Numbered from the stretch's first letter, positions 16,560 to 25,787 are shown. The stretch is 28,557 nucleotides of DNA from CAZELM01 sp964512995 (GCA_964512995.1 CAZELM010000051.1:1-28557); one strand, 5' to 3'. A program made the numbers and translations. Notes: generated by a model not told the origin, from the sequence alone.

Positions 16560-16724
16560 CAGGCCACCTTTCCTGATATCAAACCTGTCCGGTATTCCCA
16601 GATTGGTTCAATGAAATCGAATTACTCACGCACCAGATCTTTGTCATGCCAATCAAACCATTCATTCCATTTTCAACAGTTCTAACACTGGATGATATCC
16701 CAACCAGTGTCCATTTGTTTATAC

Positions 16725-16738
16725 TGTCAATTCTGACA
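16725..16738. promoter_or_regulatory. Small inverted repeat TGTCA-N4-TGACA
   Basis: A perfect 5-bp dyad lies in the 262-nt space upstream of the histidine kinase start (16559) and beyond the end of the pseudouridine synthase gene. It could be an operator for the kinase gene. The short arms make chance likely; no clear promoter is seen around it. Confidence 0.25.
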
Positions 16739-16821
16739 AAAGTGATTTATCCCAAATGAGTGATGGTATCAAGTAAATAGCTTAGTTAATTTATTCACTG
16801 ACGCGAAAATCCACACGCCCA

Positions 16822-17619
16822 TCAATCAAGCGTCTTCATGACCAGTGGCAATTGGTGGATCACGTCATCCAATGAGAATGTGCTGACAACAGCAATATTC
16901 CATTCTTCGATCTGCAAAGCGGTGCAGATCAAGGATTGAACCATCCAGTCGTGGGAGTGTTCTTTGTTAAAATTCGATCCAGGCACTCGATCGTATTTTT
17001 TATCACCGGTAATCGGGAATCCGATCGCCTGACAGATCACCCGAATCTGATGATATCGTCCGGTCCACGGATAGATTTCAGCGACTGTCGTGCCATCTTT
17101 CCAAGAAACAGGACGGAGAACTGTGGCCGAAACAGTATCTGAATTGCCGATCCGAGAGGAGAACCACTGGCGTTTATCAGGGGAACCCTGGTTGGAAACG
17201 ATGAGGTTCCGGACGGCCGCTCGTTTGTGATGCCCTTTGATAATATCAGCTTCAACGAATAAGGTATAACGGAGGATCCCATTCAGTCGAGCGGCATATG
17301 TTTTCTGAATGTTGCATTGCGCATACAATTTCCGCAAACACCGAGCGGTCTCCTTATCTTTTGTGAAAACAACCGGACCGCTGGTATTTCGATCGAGCCG
17401 GTTTGCGGGAGCCAGGAATGCTGTGGATCGGCCGGACGATTCGAGGTATCGCTGGACCATTTCCAGAAGCGTATTATCGTCACCTTTGATACCATGGACA
17501 ATGGAGTCAGTAGGTTTGTCAACGATGATAAGCGACTCGTTCTCGAAGAGAATCGCGATCTTTCGTTGCAATACATCCAGAAAAAACGGATATTCTTCCC
17601 TTCCCCTCGACATATCCAT
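16822..17619 (-). CDS. RluA-family pseudouridine synthase
   Basis: This RNA-modifying enzyme isomerises uridine to pseudouridine in rRNA or tRNA. The catalytic motif is NRLDRNTSG with Asp76 (counting from ATG 17619). LIIVDKPTDSIVHG before it and TGRYHQIRVICQAIGFPITGD after it are the other family landmarks. There is no S4 RNA-binding domain, so it resembles the RluA/RluC-like catalytic core alone. The start is uncertain: 17619 lies just after the stop of the TPR gene, while an upstream ATG at 17664 would overlap that gene by 29 nt; neither has a strong Shine-Dalgarno. It is the last gene of the minus-strand run that begins with the ABC ATPase. The precise target cannot be told from sequence. 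Confidence 0.87.
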   Translation of the reverse strand: MDMSRGREEYPFFLDVLQRKIAILFENESLIIVDKPTDSIVHGIKGDDNTLLEMVQRYLESSGRSTAFLAPANRLDRNTSGPVVFTKDKETARCLRKLYAQCNIQKTYAARLNGILRYTLFVEADIIKGHHKRAAVRNLIVSNQGSPDKRQWFSSRIGNSDTVSATVLRPVSWKDGTTVAEIYPWTGRYHQIRVICQAIGFPITGDKKYDRVPGSNFNKEHSHDWMVQSLICTALQIEEWNIAVVSTFSLDDVIHQLPLVMKTLD

Positions 17620-17635
17620 TTCTGATAAGCCGTTT

Positions 17636-18727
17636 CTAGGAGACAGCACCGAAGTTGCTGGCATCCTCTATGGTTCGGGGGAACGTCAGAAGTTCCGGAT
17701 TGAGCTTTATGCGACCCTTTTCTTTGTCATAGATGAAATCCATATCCGGAAAGGAATGTGAAGGGATGCTTTTGAGTCCATTCAGATCCTCGGGATCAAT
17801 GACATCTTGCAGCTTTTCAGGATATTTCCCATTTTTTTCACGATATTTCTCAATATGGCCATTGATAATCAAAATGTTTCGAATGAGCTCTTCACGAGCG
17901 ATGTAGGCATTTTTGACTTTTTCCGTGCGATGATCGAGAAAATAGTATGATCCAAAGGGATCAGGAGGCGTTTCAACCAAGTATCCCTCACGGACAAGTG
18001 TATCGAGATCCGGTGGGAAACTGCCTGTTGTTGTTTTATATTTCGCCACTGCTTCCTCGATCAAATCCATATGCTCTTCCATCAATGTCTGGTTGATATT
18101 GAATCGAGCCATGGATCGAATCGATTCATCGGTAGCTGTATCGTACATATCCTGCCATTTCTTTAACGCGAGTTCCCGCTGACCGGCTCGGGTCAACAGC
18201 ATTGCAACATTACCTTTCAGTAGATCCGGGCTACCGGGTATCTGAGAGGCAATTTGATAATATTGAGCTGCTCTTTCTGGATCGTTCATCCGTTTATACG
18301 CATAAAGACCCATATCATAAGGCAACTCCCATGCGTTGGGATTGTTTTTCAAACCCTTCTCGAGCAGTTCAATAGCCAGATTCGGTTTGTCGGCTATCAA
18401 TGCCAAAAAAATTCCACCGTACGTATACGCGGTCAAAAAATGAGGATCCAGATCGGTGATGATTTGATAAAGATGATTTAAAAATATAAACTTGCGATCA
18501 CCCCAGAAATGCTGCCGGACATAAATCAGGGACCGTATCCACCATAAATCGGCCATCAAACCCCGATGATCCAATGCCAGATAGTGAATCAGTGTACCAT
18601 TTGGCAAAAACATCAGTTCATCCCCCTCGACCGCTTCCCGTTTCATGTCGAGTTGTTTCTGTACGGGGTAAATACCCCCAGAAAATAGAAGGGCTGTAAG
18701 CAGGAGCGTTGAGATGATTCGCTTCAT
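17636..18727 (-). CDS. Exported TPR protein with pseudopilin-like C-terminal repeats
   Basis: The protein has 363 residues. Residues 4-20 are a hydrophobic signal or anchor; no lipobox Cys is present. A conserved N-terminal block (35-80, LPNGTLIHYLALDHRGLMADLWWIRSL) leads into TPR-like helices (about 95-215). The C-terminal part has two copies of a GspG/pseudopilin-like pattern: GSFPPDLDTLVREGYL...PPDPFGSYYFLD (235-265) and GKYPEKLQDVIDPEDL (300-316). The start ATG 18727 has GGGGAG 8 nt upstream; the longer frame is rejected because it has no signal-like start. It lies 52 nt after the ABC-2 permease and probably acts with that exporter in the envelope. Confidence 0.8.
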   Translation of the reverse strand: MKRIISTLLLTALLFSGGIYPVQKQLDMKREAVEGDELMFLPNGTLIHYLALDHRGLMADLWWIRSLIYVRQHFWGDRKFIFLNHLYQIITDLDPHFLTAYTYGGIFLALIADKPNLAIELLEKGLKNNPNAWELPYDMGLYAYKRMNDPERAAQYYQIASQIPGSPDLLKGNVAMLLTRAGQRELALKKWQDMYDTATDESIRSMARFNINQTLMEEHMDLIEEAVAKYKTTTGSFPPDLDTLVREGYLVETPPDPFGSYYFLDHRTEKVKNAYIAREELIRNILIINGHIEKYREKNGKYPEKLQDVIDPEDLNGLKSIPSHSFPDMDFIYDKEKGRIKLNPELLTFPRTIEDASNFGAVS

Positions 18728-18779
18728 TCTGCAATCTCCCCAGAAAACATCATTTCCATTCGAGATAGCGCAATCGTTT

Positions 18780-19547
18780 TTAAAAATCCCGTTCATTGAA
18801 GATGAGGAATGAAATTCCCAGAATAATGGTTGTATACAACACACAATACCCCAGCGAAAACAACAGATAGCTCACCTGAACCGGAAGATCGTGAACAATC
18901 TGCAATTTGACATTGAAATTTTCCAGATTGGGAAGAAGATAGTACACGCCATATAAGATCTGCTTTCCTAATGGACTCTCGATGATTGTATCCGCCATCT
19001 CCTTGATCCCTCCGTTCAGATGGCCGATCACATAGAAACAGAATGTAAACACTGCACTGAGGATCGGAGTAGAAACAGCGGACAAAAATATCGCCATGGC
19101 AGTAATGACCGCCATCTCCAGAAATATCATCCCGGCAGCCACAAAAAGATTGAGTTTGAGACCGCCGCCCATCATGTACACATACCCGATAAGAACCGTT
19201 GACATGATGAGGATTGTGCAGGAGATCGTCAGGATGAGTCCGATGTATTTCCCAACAACAAATTGGTATCGTGGAAGCGGACGGCATAATATGGTATAAA
19301 TCGTCCGTTTATCGATCTCCTTGTAAACAATACCTCCTCCGATAAAAATGGCAATCAGAAGTCCAAATATTGAGACGACAGACAGACCCATATCCAGAAT
19401 GATTTTGATATCCTCTCCCATACTGATCCAACCGAGTATTTTTGATAATCCGATCAGAATCACAGCAAAAAGCACAATCAGATACAACAATTTATCTCGA
19501 ATTGCTTCCTTGAAGGTGTTCAATGATATCGCGAAAATTCTGTTCAT
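18780..19547 (-). CDS. ABC-2-type transporter permease
   Basis: This 255-residue integral membrane protein has about six hydrophobic segments (near 15-40, 52-72, 100-125, 135-165, 168-180 and 222-248). An N-terminal amphipathic stretch (NTFKEAIRDKLLY) and the YKEIDKRTIYTILCRPLPRYQFVVGKY loop after the second helix are typical of ABC-2 permeases of the NosY/CcmB-like kind. It follows the ATPase gene by 46 nt. The substrate is unknown. Confidence 0.88.
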   Translation of the reverse strand: MNRIFAISLNTFKEAIRDKLLYLIVLFAVILIGLSKILGWISMGEDIKIILDMGLSVVSIFGLLIAIFIGGGIVYKEIDKRTIYTILCRPLPRYQFVVGKYIGLILTISCTILIMSTVLIGYVYMMGGGLKLNLFVAAGMIFLEMAVITAMAIFLSAVSTPILSAVFTFCFYVIGHLNGGIKEMADTIIESPLGKQILYGVYYLLPNLENFNVKLQIVHDLPVQVSYLLFSLGYCVLYTTIILGISFLIFNERDF

Positions 19548-19593
19548 TTACTCATCATCTCCCATTCCATTGATCATCGGTAAACACATTGCA

Positions 19594-20544
19594 CTATTTA
19601 TCCCGGCTTTCCACACGAATGAAATACTCTTCCAATGTCTCTTTCTGCGGAATCAATGAAACCAGAGTAATATTTTTCTTTACGATGAGATCCCAGGCCA
19701 TTTTACTTTTCTCACCGTCCTGAATGATCACACGCACTCGATTGCCTTCAATGACCGTTCGCTCCGATATGTTTTTTATCATTTCGATGGAATCGGGATT
19801 CACATTCTCGAGTGTATACTCATTTTTCTGGGTTTTTGTGGAGAGGATTTCGGACAGATATCCACAATTGACCAGTTTCCCTTTACGAAGCAGGCCGATG
19901 CGATCACAGATCATCTCAACATCGGAAAGAATGTGTGAGGAAAAAAATACGGTGATTCCGAGATCTTTCAATCGGAATATTATGTTTCGAATCAGGAGGC
20001 GGCCAACCGGATCCAATCCACTTAACGGTTCATCTAAAAAAATAATCTTTGGTTCATGAATAATGGACTGTGCGATTCCCAGCCGTTGGCGCATTCCTTT
20101 GGAATAGTCTCTTACCCGAACATACCGGGCATGCGACAGTTCTAAAAGTTCCAAAATTTCACTGATCCGCTTGTTCAACTGACGATCGGGTTTCAATGAG
20201 AGGGAGTAATAAAATCGAAGTGATTCCTCGGCATTCAAATATTCATAAAAATAAGGATTCTCAGGAAGGAAACCGATATTTTTACGAGTGTGGGGATTCG
20301 AGATGGATCGCCCAAAAATCTCAGCAGACCCCTGTGTCGGTTTCATCAGTCCGACCAGTGTTTTAATCGTTGTTGTTTTGCCGGCACCATTCGTACCGAG
20401 ATATCCGAATATCTCACCGGGATCTACTTCCAGATTCAATCCATTCAATGCACAGACTTTTCTCCCCCAGAACCCGGAGCGGTATTCTTTGGTTAATGAC
20501 TGCACTTTCAAAGCTTTTATTTGATGATTACTTCCATTCCCCAT
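19594..20544 (-). CDS. ABC transporter ATP-binding protein (ABC-2 exporter)
   Basis: This 316-residue ATPase has Walker A GTNGAGKTT (50-58), a Q-loop in GFLPENPYFYEYL, signature YSKGMRQR, Walker B IIFLDEP with SGLDP, and the switch His in FFSSHIL. A C-terminal extension of about 90 residues, without a known motif, is usual in exporters of the CcmA/NosF/Nod type. It is the first gene of the minus-strand run ATPase-permease-TPR protein-pseudouridine synthase. A good promoter lies just upstream at 20604-20632. Confidence 0.93.
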   Translation of the reverse strand: MGNGSNHQIKALKVQSLTKEYRSGFWGRKVCALNGLNLEVDPGEIFGYLGTNGAGKTTTIKTLVGLMKPTQGSAEIFGRSISNPHTRKNIGFLPENPYFYEYLNAEESLRFYYSLSLKPDRQLNKRISEILELLELSHARYVRVRDYSKGMRQRLGIAQSIIHEPKIIFLDEPLSGLDPVGRLLIRNIIFRLKDLGITVFFSSHILSDVEMICDRIGLLRKGKLVNCGYLSEILSTKTQKNEYTLENVNPDSIEMIKNISERTVIEGNRVRVIIQDGEKSKMAWDLIVKKNITLVSLIPQKETLEEYFIRVESRDK

Positions 20545-20603
20545 ACGTTATCCAATCCACATGATCATCCTCAGATCAAGATCCCTGCATTTAAATCGGT
20601 ATT

Positions 20604-20632
20604 ACGTTAAATACAGAATCCTGAATTGTCAA
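20604..20632 (-). promoter_or_regulatory. Sigma70-type promoter for the ABC-2 operon
   Basis: On the minus strand a perfect TTGACA (20632-20627), a 17-nt spacer and TAACGT (20609-20604) precede the ATPase start at 20544, giving a leader of about 55 nt. Confidence 0.5.
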
Positions 20633-20678
20633 GGTGTTATCCCAATTCCTGTAAACTCATCCATGCTTCAGAATCGGA

Positions 20679-22712
20679 TTACGATGGACCGAAACCAAAA
20701 GACCAGTATCCGATGCCATTGACATCGCCCATCACTTCATCCATGTCATTATTGAGCAGGCACCCGATAAAGTTAATGGATGAAAATGAGCTGGTCCCTG
20801 TATCCGGCCACGTGAATTCCGGCAGCACATTGATGCAACTCGTTCCGGACGGTAAATGGATCCGCTTGTATCCGACATCCTGGGTCCATTTATCCCAGAA
20901 CCAATACTCGCCCATCACCTCTAAAAGTACAAACATCGGAACATTCTCTCTGGGAGCGTGCTCGTTATGAAGATATGCCGTCAGATAGCATTTCTTCCCG
21001 GGGACGAAGTGTGTTTCAGGCATTTCCATTCGCATTCCCAACTGCGGCTCATCGGAATAATGAGGTTCATATATTTTTATCATCTGATTGACAGATATAT
21101 CCTTCATGATCAGTGTGGATTGTGTGAGATTGGGCCATGTAACCATAATCGTATCGATCTTGTCAGCCGACCCCAATCCGAATGACAGGTTGAATGGCAT
21201 CTGGGGAGAAAAATGACCGCTTCCGGCATCCACGAACCGCGTGTAAGTTACTCCACCAGCCGTGACCGCGACTTTCGCTCCGATGGCATCCCGATTGCTC
21301 TTACCCGGAACACCCGCACCCTGGAGTGATACTGTCAGCCAATTGTTCAATGAACCGACATCGTTTCGATAAACGCCAACCATTCTGGCATCGGGGAATC
21401 CAAAAATGATGTCTTCATCTCCGTCCAGATCATAATCGAACACGGATGCGTTATGAGTGGACAGGTTCTGATCATTGATACCGGATAGACCTGCTTCGAG
21501 TGTCACTACATTGAACGTATGATCCGGTTCATGACGGAACAGATAAATCCGATTATTATCATACCCATTTTCGGTCAGAACAAAGTCAACCAGCCCGTCA
21601 TTATCATAATCTATCCAGCTTCCGTAATGATCGCCATTATGACGGGGACGTGGATCATCGGTCCGATTTACTGAGGCGAAATCCCATGTAAACACATCAT
21701 TGGCATTGACCAATGGGCAGGAATGCACCTGGAGATTACCATGAACAAGGACTTCCAGGAAATCGATATCGCCATCATTATCATAATCTCTGGGCATGGA
21801 TCCCCACGAGCAGCATCCCGTGTCCGGACCCACATATTGTCCATAGTGGGACGTTGCACCGATTTCCGTAAATGTACCGTCCCGATTGTTATGGAAATGT
21901 TTTGAAGGACCCCGGCAGTAATTGGCGGAAAAAAGATCCGGCCAACCATCCCCATCTGTATCGGCAACTGAAACACCATAGGAAGGCTGGGTGACATCCA
22001 GGTGAGCCGCTGCAGTCACATCGGTAAATGCTCCGGTTCCATCTCCTTTATAAAGCAGATCCATTGATTTTATGTTGTTGGCATAATCAAGGAACCAGTT
22101 GCCCAGCCACAGATCAAGCTTTCCGTCCAGATCGTAATCTGTAAAAACAGCGCCGGCTGAGTTTACCAATCCTGCATCAAAAAATGTCAGATCCGATGTG
22201 AATAAAAAATGACCTTTCCCATCGTTGAGCATTAAATCATTGCGGTCACCTGTATCTGTGTAGCTTTCCAACCGATGAAAATAAAGCCCTGAAAAATAAT
22301 CTAGGTCACCATCGTTATCGACATCACCAAACACTGCAAGATCGGAATGCCGTCCTTCATCGGTATTGCGTCTGTTTGCCCATATACCCGACTCCTCAGT
22401 AACATCCACAAATTTGCGGCTGAATGGATCAGATGGATCATCCCCTGGCCGATTCATGTATAGACGCTGCTTTTTATAAACATCACCTGTTGCTTCATCC
22501 ATGAAGTCTGTCAGAAAAAGATCCGGATAATCATCCCCATTCAGATCTGCGATCGAGATATAAAATCCGGAAGCGCTCCCCAATCCCAATTCCTGCGTGA
22601 CATCCGTAAAATACGGTGTCGGTAAATCCTGAGCAAATCCAAGACCGGTAATCCAAACCATGCATATCATGATTACAATCGGCTGCTTTATCAGTTGTGG
22701 ATCGAATTTCAC
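20679..22712 (-). CDS. Exported FG-GAP/VCBS repeat protein with ASPIC/UnbV domain
   Basis: The protein has 677 residues. A signal peptide (residues 10-27, ending LGFAQ) is followed by a beta-propeller of at least seven FG-GAP/VCBS blades. Each carries a calcium-binding DxDxDG-type loop such as ADLNGDDYPDLF, GDVDNDGDLDYF, ADTDGDGWPDLF and FDYDLDGDEDII. An ASPIC/UnbV domain follows at about 470-545 (SNRDAIGAKVAV, FVDAGSGHFSPQ, VTWPNL). Residues 546-677 form a further beta-rich domain I cannot name (YWFWDKWTQDVGY, EFTWPDTG, YWSFGFG). GTG 22712 is chosen because AAGGAG lies 5 nt upstream; ATG 22787 (GGGAG upstream) would add 25 residues. It is probably a surface or periplasmic adhesion or carbohydrate-binding protein. 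The gene has its own extended -10 promoter at 22817. Confidence 0.9.
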   Translation of the reverse strand: MKFDPQLIKQPIVIMICMVWITGLGFAQDLPTPYFTDVTQELGLGSASGFYISIADLNGDDYPDLFLTDFMDEATGDVYKKQRLYMNRPGDDPSDPFSRKFVDVTEESGIWANRRNTDEGRHSDLAVFGDVDNDGDLDYFSGLYFHRLESYTDTGDRNDLMLNDGKGHFLFTSDLTFFDAGLVNSAGAVFTDYDLDGKLDLWLGNWFLDYANNIKSMDLLYKGDGTGAFTDVTAAAHLDVTQPSYGVSVADTDGDGWPDLFSANYCRGPSKHFHNNRDGTFTEIGATSHYGQYVGPDTGCCSWGSMPRDYDNDGDIDFLEVLVHGNLQVHSCPLVNANDVFTWDFASVNRTDDPRPRHNGDHYGSWIDYDNDGLVDFVLTENGYDNNRIYLFRHEPDHTFNVVTLEAGLSGINDQNLSTHNASVFDYDLDGDEDIIFGFPDARMVGVYRNDVGSLNNWLTVSLQGAGVPGKSNRDAIGAKVAVTAGGVTYTRFVDAGSGHFSPQMPFNLSFGLGSADKIDTIMVTWPNLTQSTLIMKDISVNQMIKIYEPHYSDEPQLGMRMEMPETHFVPGKKCYLTAYLHNEHAPRENVPMFVLLEVMGEYWFWDKWTQDVGYKRIHLPSGTSCINVLPEFTWPDTGTSSFSSINFIGCLLNNDMDEVMGDVNGIGYWSFGFGPS

Positions 22713-22816
22713 GCAATCTCCTTTCTGATTACCGGATCTTCTCATTCCAACAATCCGGCATCCGGTTTCATGTCTCTTCTCTATCATGACTATTTTCTCC
22801 CAAACGTATCCTGTTG

Positions 22817-22843
22817 ATTATATCACGATCGAATAGCTGACAA
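22817..22843 (-). promoter_or_regulatory. Extended -10 promoter for the FG-GAP gene
   Basis: On the minus strand a perfect TATAAT (22822-22817) is preceded by TGA, an extended -10 (TGnTATAAT). TTGTCA (22843-22838) is 15 nt upstream, tolerable with an extended -10. The leader to GTG 22712 would be about 95 nt. Confidence 0.6.
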
Positions 22844-23037
22844 TCAACCATTATTGACAATCCTTTCGATCTTTTCATCATCGCACCCGTTGTGATCAGA
22901 GGCAGCGCTTCTCTGCTATAGAATGAGCTATGATGGATACAATCGAGTAACGGTTCAAGTTCCAAACAGTCTCATTAAATGACTCTGCATCAGCATTTCA
23001 TAAGGTTTCCCATGTACCAAAAGCAAAGCGTGACACA

Positions 23038-23067
23038 TTGACTTGATGTTCAGGTCACGGCTATAAT
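23038..23067 (+). promoter_or_regulatory. Sigma70 promoter for the first collagen-like gene
   Basis: TTGACT (23038-23043), an 18-nt spacer and a perfect TATAAT (23062-23067) lie about 58 nt before the ATG at 23126, which has a strong GGGAGGGGG ribosome-binding site. Confidence 0.7.
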
Positions 23068-23125
23068 GCTGGCAGCAGATCATCCAGTGAATTGAATTTA
23101 AATCCATAAATTGGGAGGGGGAAAA

Positions 23126-25062
23126 ATGAATTCCAGGATATTAAAGTTCGTTTTATGTATCGCAATCATAGGCGGAGGAGCAGTATTCGCTGATATCCCG
23201 TTTCAGATCAATTATCAAGGCCATCTTCTGGATCCAGACGGCCACCCGATAACCGGAGATTACGATTTTACCTTTACTCTTTTCGATGCAGAAACCGGAG
23301 GAAGCAGTATCTGGATGGAAACCCAAATGGGAGTTTCTGTGAGCAATGGACTTTTTCAGGTCATATTGGGAGAAATCTCACCATTGACACTCCCGTTCGA
23401 CAATGAATATTGGCTTCAGATCACTCTGAACAGCGAAGTATTACTCCCCCGGCAACCGCTTTCCAGTATCGGTCAGGCTCTGAATGCCCGGGATGTCCTG
23501 AATCAGGCTATCCACCCATATAGCATCAGCATTGATGGGTATGGTCTGGTCATAAATTCACTCGGGGAATGGGTGGGAGAATCCACTGGGCTGATCGGTC
23601 CCACTGGACCTGCCGGACCACAGGGCGAACAGGGTCCCGCTGGGGAACAGGGCATCCAAGGGATTCAAGGACCCACAGGACCTGTTGGACCTCAGGGATT
23701 ACAGGGTCCCACCGGACCCCAAGGAGANNNNNNNNNNNNNNNNNNNNNNNNNNNNNNNNNNNNNNNNNNNNNNNNNNNNNNNNNNNNNNNNNNNNNNNNN
23801 NNNNNNNNNNNNNNNNNNNNNNNNNNNCCACAGGACCTGTTGGACCTCAGGGATTACAGGGTCCCACCGGACCCCAAGGAGATCAGGGACCTGCCGGGGA
23901 ACAGGGCATACAGGGGATTCAAGGACCCACAGGGCCTGTTGGACCTCAGGGATTACAGGGTCCCACCGGACCCCAAGGAGACCAGGGACCTGCCGGGGAA
24001 CAGGGCATCCAAGGGATTCAAGGACCCACAGGACCTGTTGGACCTCAGGGATTACAGGGTCCCACCGGACCGGTGGCTGGTGAAAATATGCAGTTTGTTT
24101 ATAACAACCAAGGTGTTGCAGGTGGAGCGGATGTATTTTATGACAACATCTCCGGATTTGTTGGAATCGGTACAACCGGCCCTCAAACAACACTCCAGGT
24201 CAATGGCGGGATACAGATCGCCGACGATTCCACGGAATGTTCCCCATTGAAAGCCGGAGCTATCCGGTATCATGATGGAAATCTGGAGTATTGTGATGGC
24301 AGTGAATGGAAAATGCTGGTTTCCCGAGGTACTCTCGGAAGCGAATCCAATCCCGGACAAAGCTGCAAACAGATTCTGGACTCCGGAAGTTCCACCGGGA
24401 GCGGTGTCTACTGGATCGATCCGGACGGTACCGGCACCATCGCAGCGTTTCAAGCTTACTGTGATATGGTGACGGATAGTGGCGGATGGACTTTTGTCGG
24501 TAACTGGGGAACAATGAGTGGTTACAATATGTATTCCTATTCCGGCAACGGAAGACTGGCATCCGAAGTCAAAGACTGGCCTTCGACCAAACGTCCGGCT
24601 GGTTCCGGATCCGGTCAGGGTCCCTGCCACTACAGCTCTGCAGTGATCAACGCCCTGTTCCACAATGGCCAGAGGCAATATCTGTCACTCTCCGGTAGAG
24701 ATGGCGGCGGTGCTGGTGGAAACATTCTTACGAAGCATACCAAAACCAATCCGGATCTGAACTTCAACGCATATCAGGGAGTTTATTGGACGCAATACAC
24801 CGCATCGAGTGGATTCACCGCTGTGATGTATCAGACCACATTCAATGGAAATCCACTGCCGATGGCATCACCATCCTGGAGTTCGGTGAGTGTCACGGGA
24901 CGAACCTGCAGTGCACCTCCCAGTGGCATCGACTGCTATCATTACCTGCCAGACGATATTACGGGCGGAGGACAATGGCTATTCCGTGAAAACATGGATA
25001 ACACACCTTTCGATTCATATTCCCAGTGCAGCAATGTTCCCAGTCTGCTTTTCATACGATAA
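23126..25062 (+). CDS. Exported collagen-repeat protein with fibrinogen-like (GGGWT) C-terminus, interrupted by a scaffold gap
   Basis: This is one gene split by 100 Ns. The order is: signal peptide (1-22); an N-terminal beta domain (about 25-145, INYQGHLLDPDGHPI to LPRQPLSSIGQALNA) found in many fibre-like proteins; Gly-X-Y triplets with an 11-triplet super-repeat; a linker with VGIGTTGPQTTLQVNGG; then a fibrinogen-like domain beginning SCKQILD, with YWIDPDGTG, AYCDMVTDSGGWTF and several cysteines, ending LLFIR. Frames on either side of the Ns differ by one, but the repeat phase shows that the placeholder length is responsible. ATG 23126 has GGGAGGGGG upstream. It is likely a secreted or surface-attached triple-helical fibre with a globular tip. 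The paralogue at 27246 shares the domain order. Confidence 0.9.
23673..24070 (+). repeat. 99-bp collagen-coding tandem repeat
   Basis: Copies beginning CCACAGG start at 23673, 23828, 23927 and 24026. Fully sequenced neighbours are exactly 99 bp apart (33 residues, 11 Gly-X-Y triplets) and differ at only a handful of positions, such as GATCAGG/GACCAGG and CATACAG/CATCCAA. Near-identity at DNA level indicates recent expansion or gene-conversion homogenisation. The first copy is interrupted by the N-run. Confidence 0.95.
23728..23827. other. Scaffold gap of 100 Ns inside the repeat
   Basis: There are exactly 100 Ns, the usual placeholder for a gap of unknown size. Matching the repeat phase needs a true length of 44 + 99k nt; that length is also 2 mod 3, which is what joins the two open frames. 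Confidence 0.95.
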
Positions 25063-25136
25063 CCGAAATTAACACAGGGAATTGGTCGTTTGATTGTTCT
25101 GAGAAACAGGAGGTTCGGGAGATACAATGTCTGGGC

Positions 25137-25757
25137 TCACCGGACCTCCGACCATTTTCCGTGAACGAGTTCAATTATCGAATACTGACACAACGCATAC
25201 CGGAAGGCGGTTGCATAGTTACGATAACTTCCACGTTCCGGATCCTTCATAATCATCCGAATAGCCTCAGGTGTAAGTTCTGGCAAAGACTGGCTGAATT
25301 GCCCTGCTGCAAAGATTGCAAATCCCTCATAAAACCATATCGGACCCATCGCATCTTCATCGCCTCCAAGTATCCGGATGTGCAGGCGATGAGCCATTTC
25401 ATGTGCCATCAACCGGGAATATCCGTGCGGTTCAACTCCTTCGGGATAAATATCAGCATATACGGAAGGCGAAACGACGACCAAAATGTTTTTTTCGAGA
25501 ACCGCGCACGCCGTTGGGGGAAGCTCTTTTTCCTCTGGAATGTTCATCAGTCGACAGACCATGTGGCCAAAATCTGGTTTGGAGTCGGCAATTATCACAG
25601 CGTGTGCAAACGGCGGATTCAAATGGTCTTCCCAACCGTAACACCTTGAAAATACTTGAAGAATAAGGTTCGCTTCCCGTAGGGTTTTCCTCAATTCATC
25701 CCGAATAGGTTCCAGCGTTGAAGGCAGATATATCGGGACACAATCCTGAATAAACAT
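25137..25757 (-). CDS. Small cytoplasmic gluzincin-type zinc metallopeptidase
   Basis: This 206-residue protein has HEMAH (His119, Glu120, His123) as an HExxH zinc site and a downstream Glu144 in WFYEGFA as the likely third ligand. That is the spacing and EGFA context of the peptidase MA/M1-like clan. No signal peptide or membrane segment is seen, so it should act in the cytoplasm. The start ATG 25757 has AAGGAG 7 nt upstream. It lies 30 nt after the stop of the transposase-like gene and on the same strand, so they are probably co-transcribed. The C-terminus stops about 60 residues after the third ligand, shorter than many relatives. Its end converges on the collagen-like gene. Confidence 0.8.
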   Translation of the reverse strand: MFIQDCVPIYLPSTLEPIRDELRKTLREANLILQVFSRCYGWEDHLNPPFAHAVIIADSKPDFGHMVCRLMNIPEEKELPPTACAVLEKNILVVVSPSVYADIYPEGVEPHGYSRLMAHEMAHRLHIRILGGDEDAMGPIWFYEGFAIFAAGQFSQSLPELTPEAIRMIMKDPERGSYRNYATAFRYALCQYSIIELVHGKWSEVR

Positions 25758-25787
25758 GATGCGACTCCTTCCGAATACCCAACAAAA

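Larger units (their letters stand above)
22713..23125. other. Divergent promoter region
   Basis: This non-coding stretch separates the minus-strand FG-GAP gene from the plus-strand collagen-like gene. It holds one recognisable promoter for each, and no gene. Confidence 0.7.

Noticed and set aside
23728..24250. Genuine frameshift or pseudogene in the collagen-like gene
   Set aside because: The frame change coincides with a 100-N placeholder, and repeat phase predicts a gap length that restores the frame.
25109..25149. Bidirectional terminator between the collagen-like gene and the peptidase gene
   Set aside because: A 10-bp stem with one wobble exists, but it has no T-run and overlaps the peptidase coding end.
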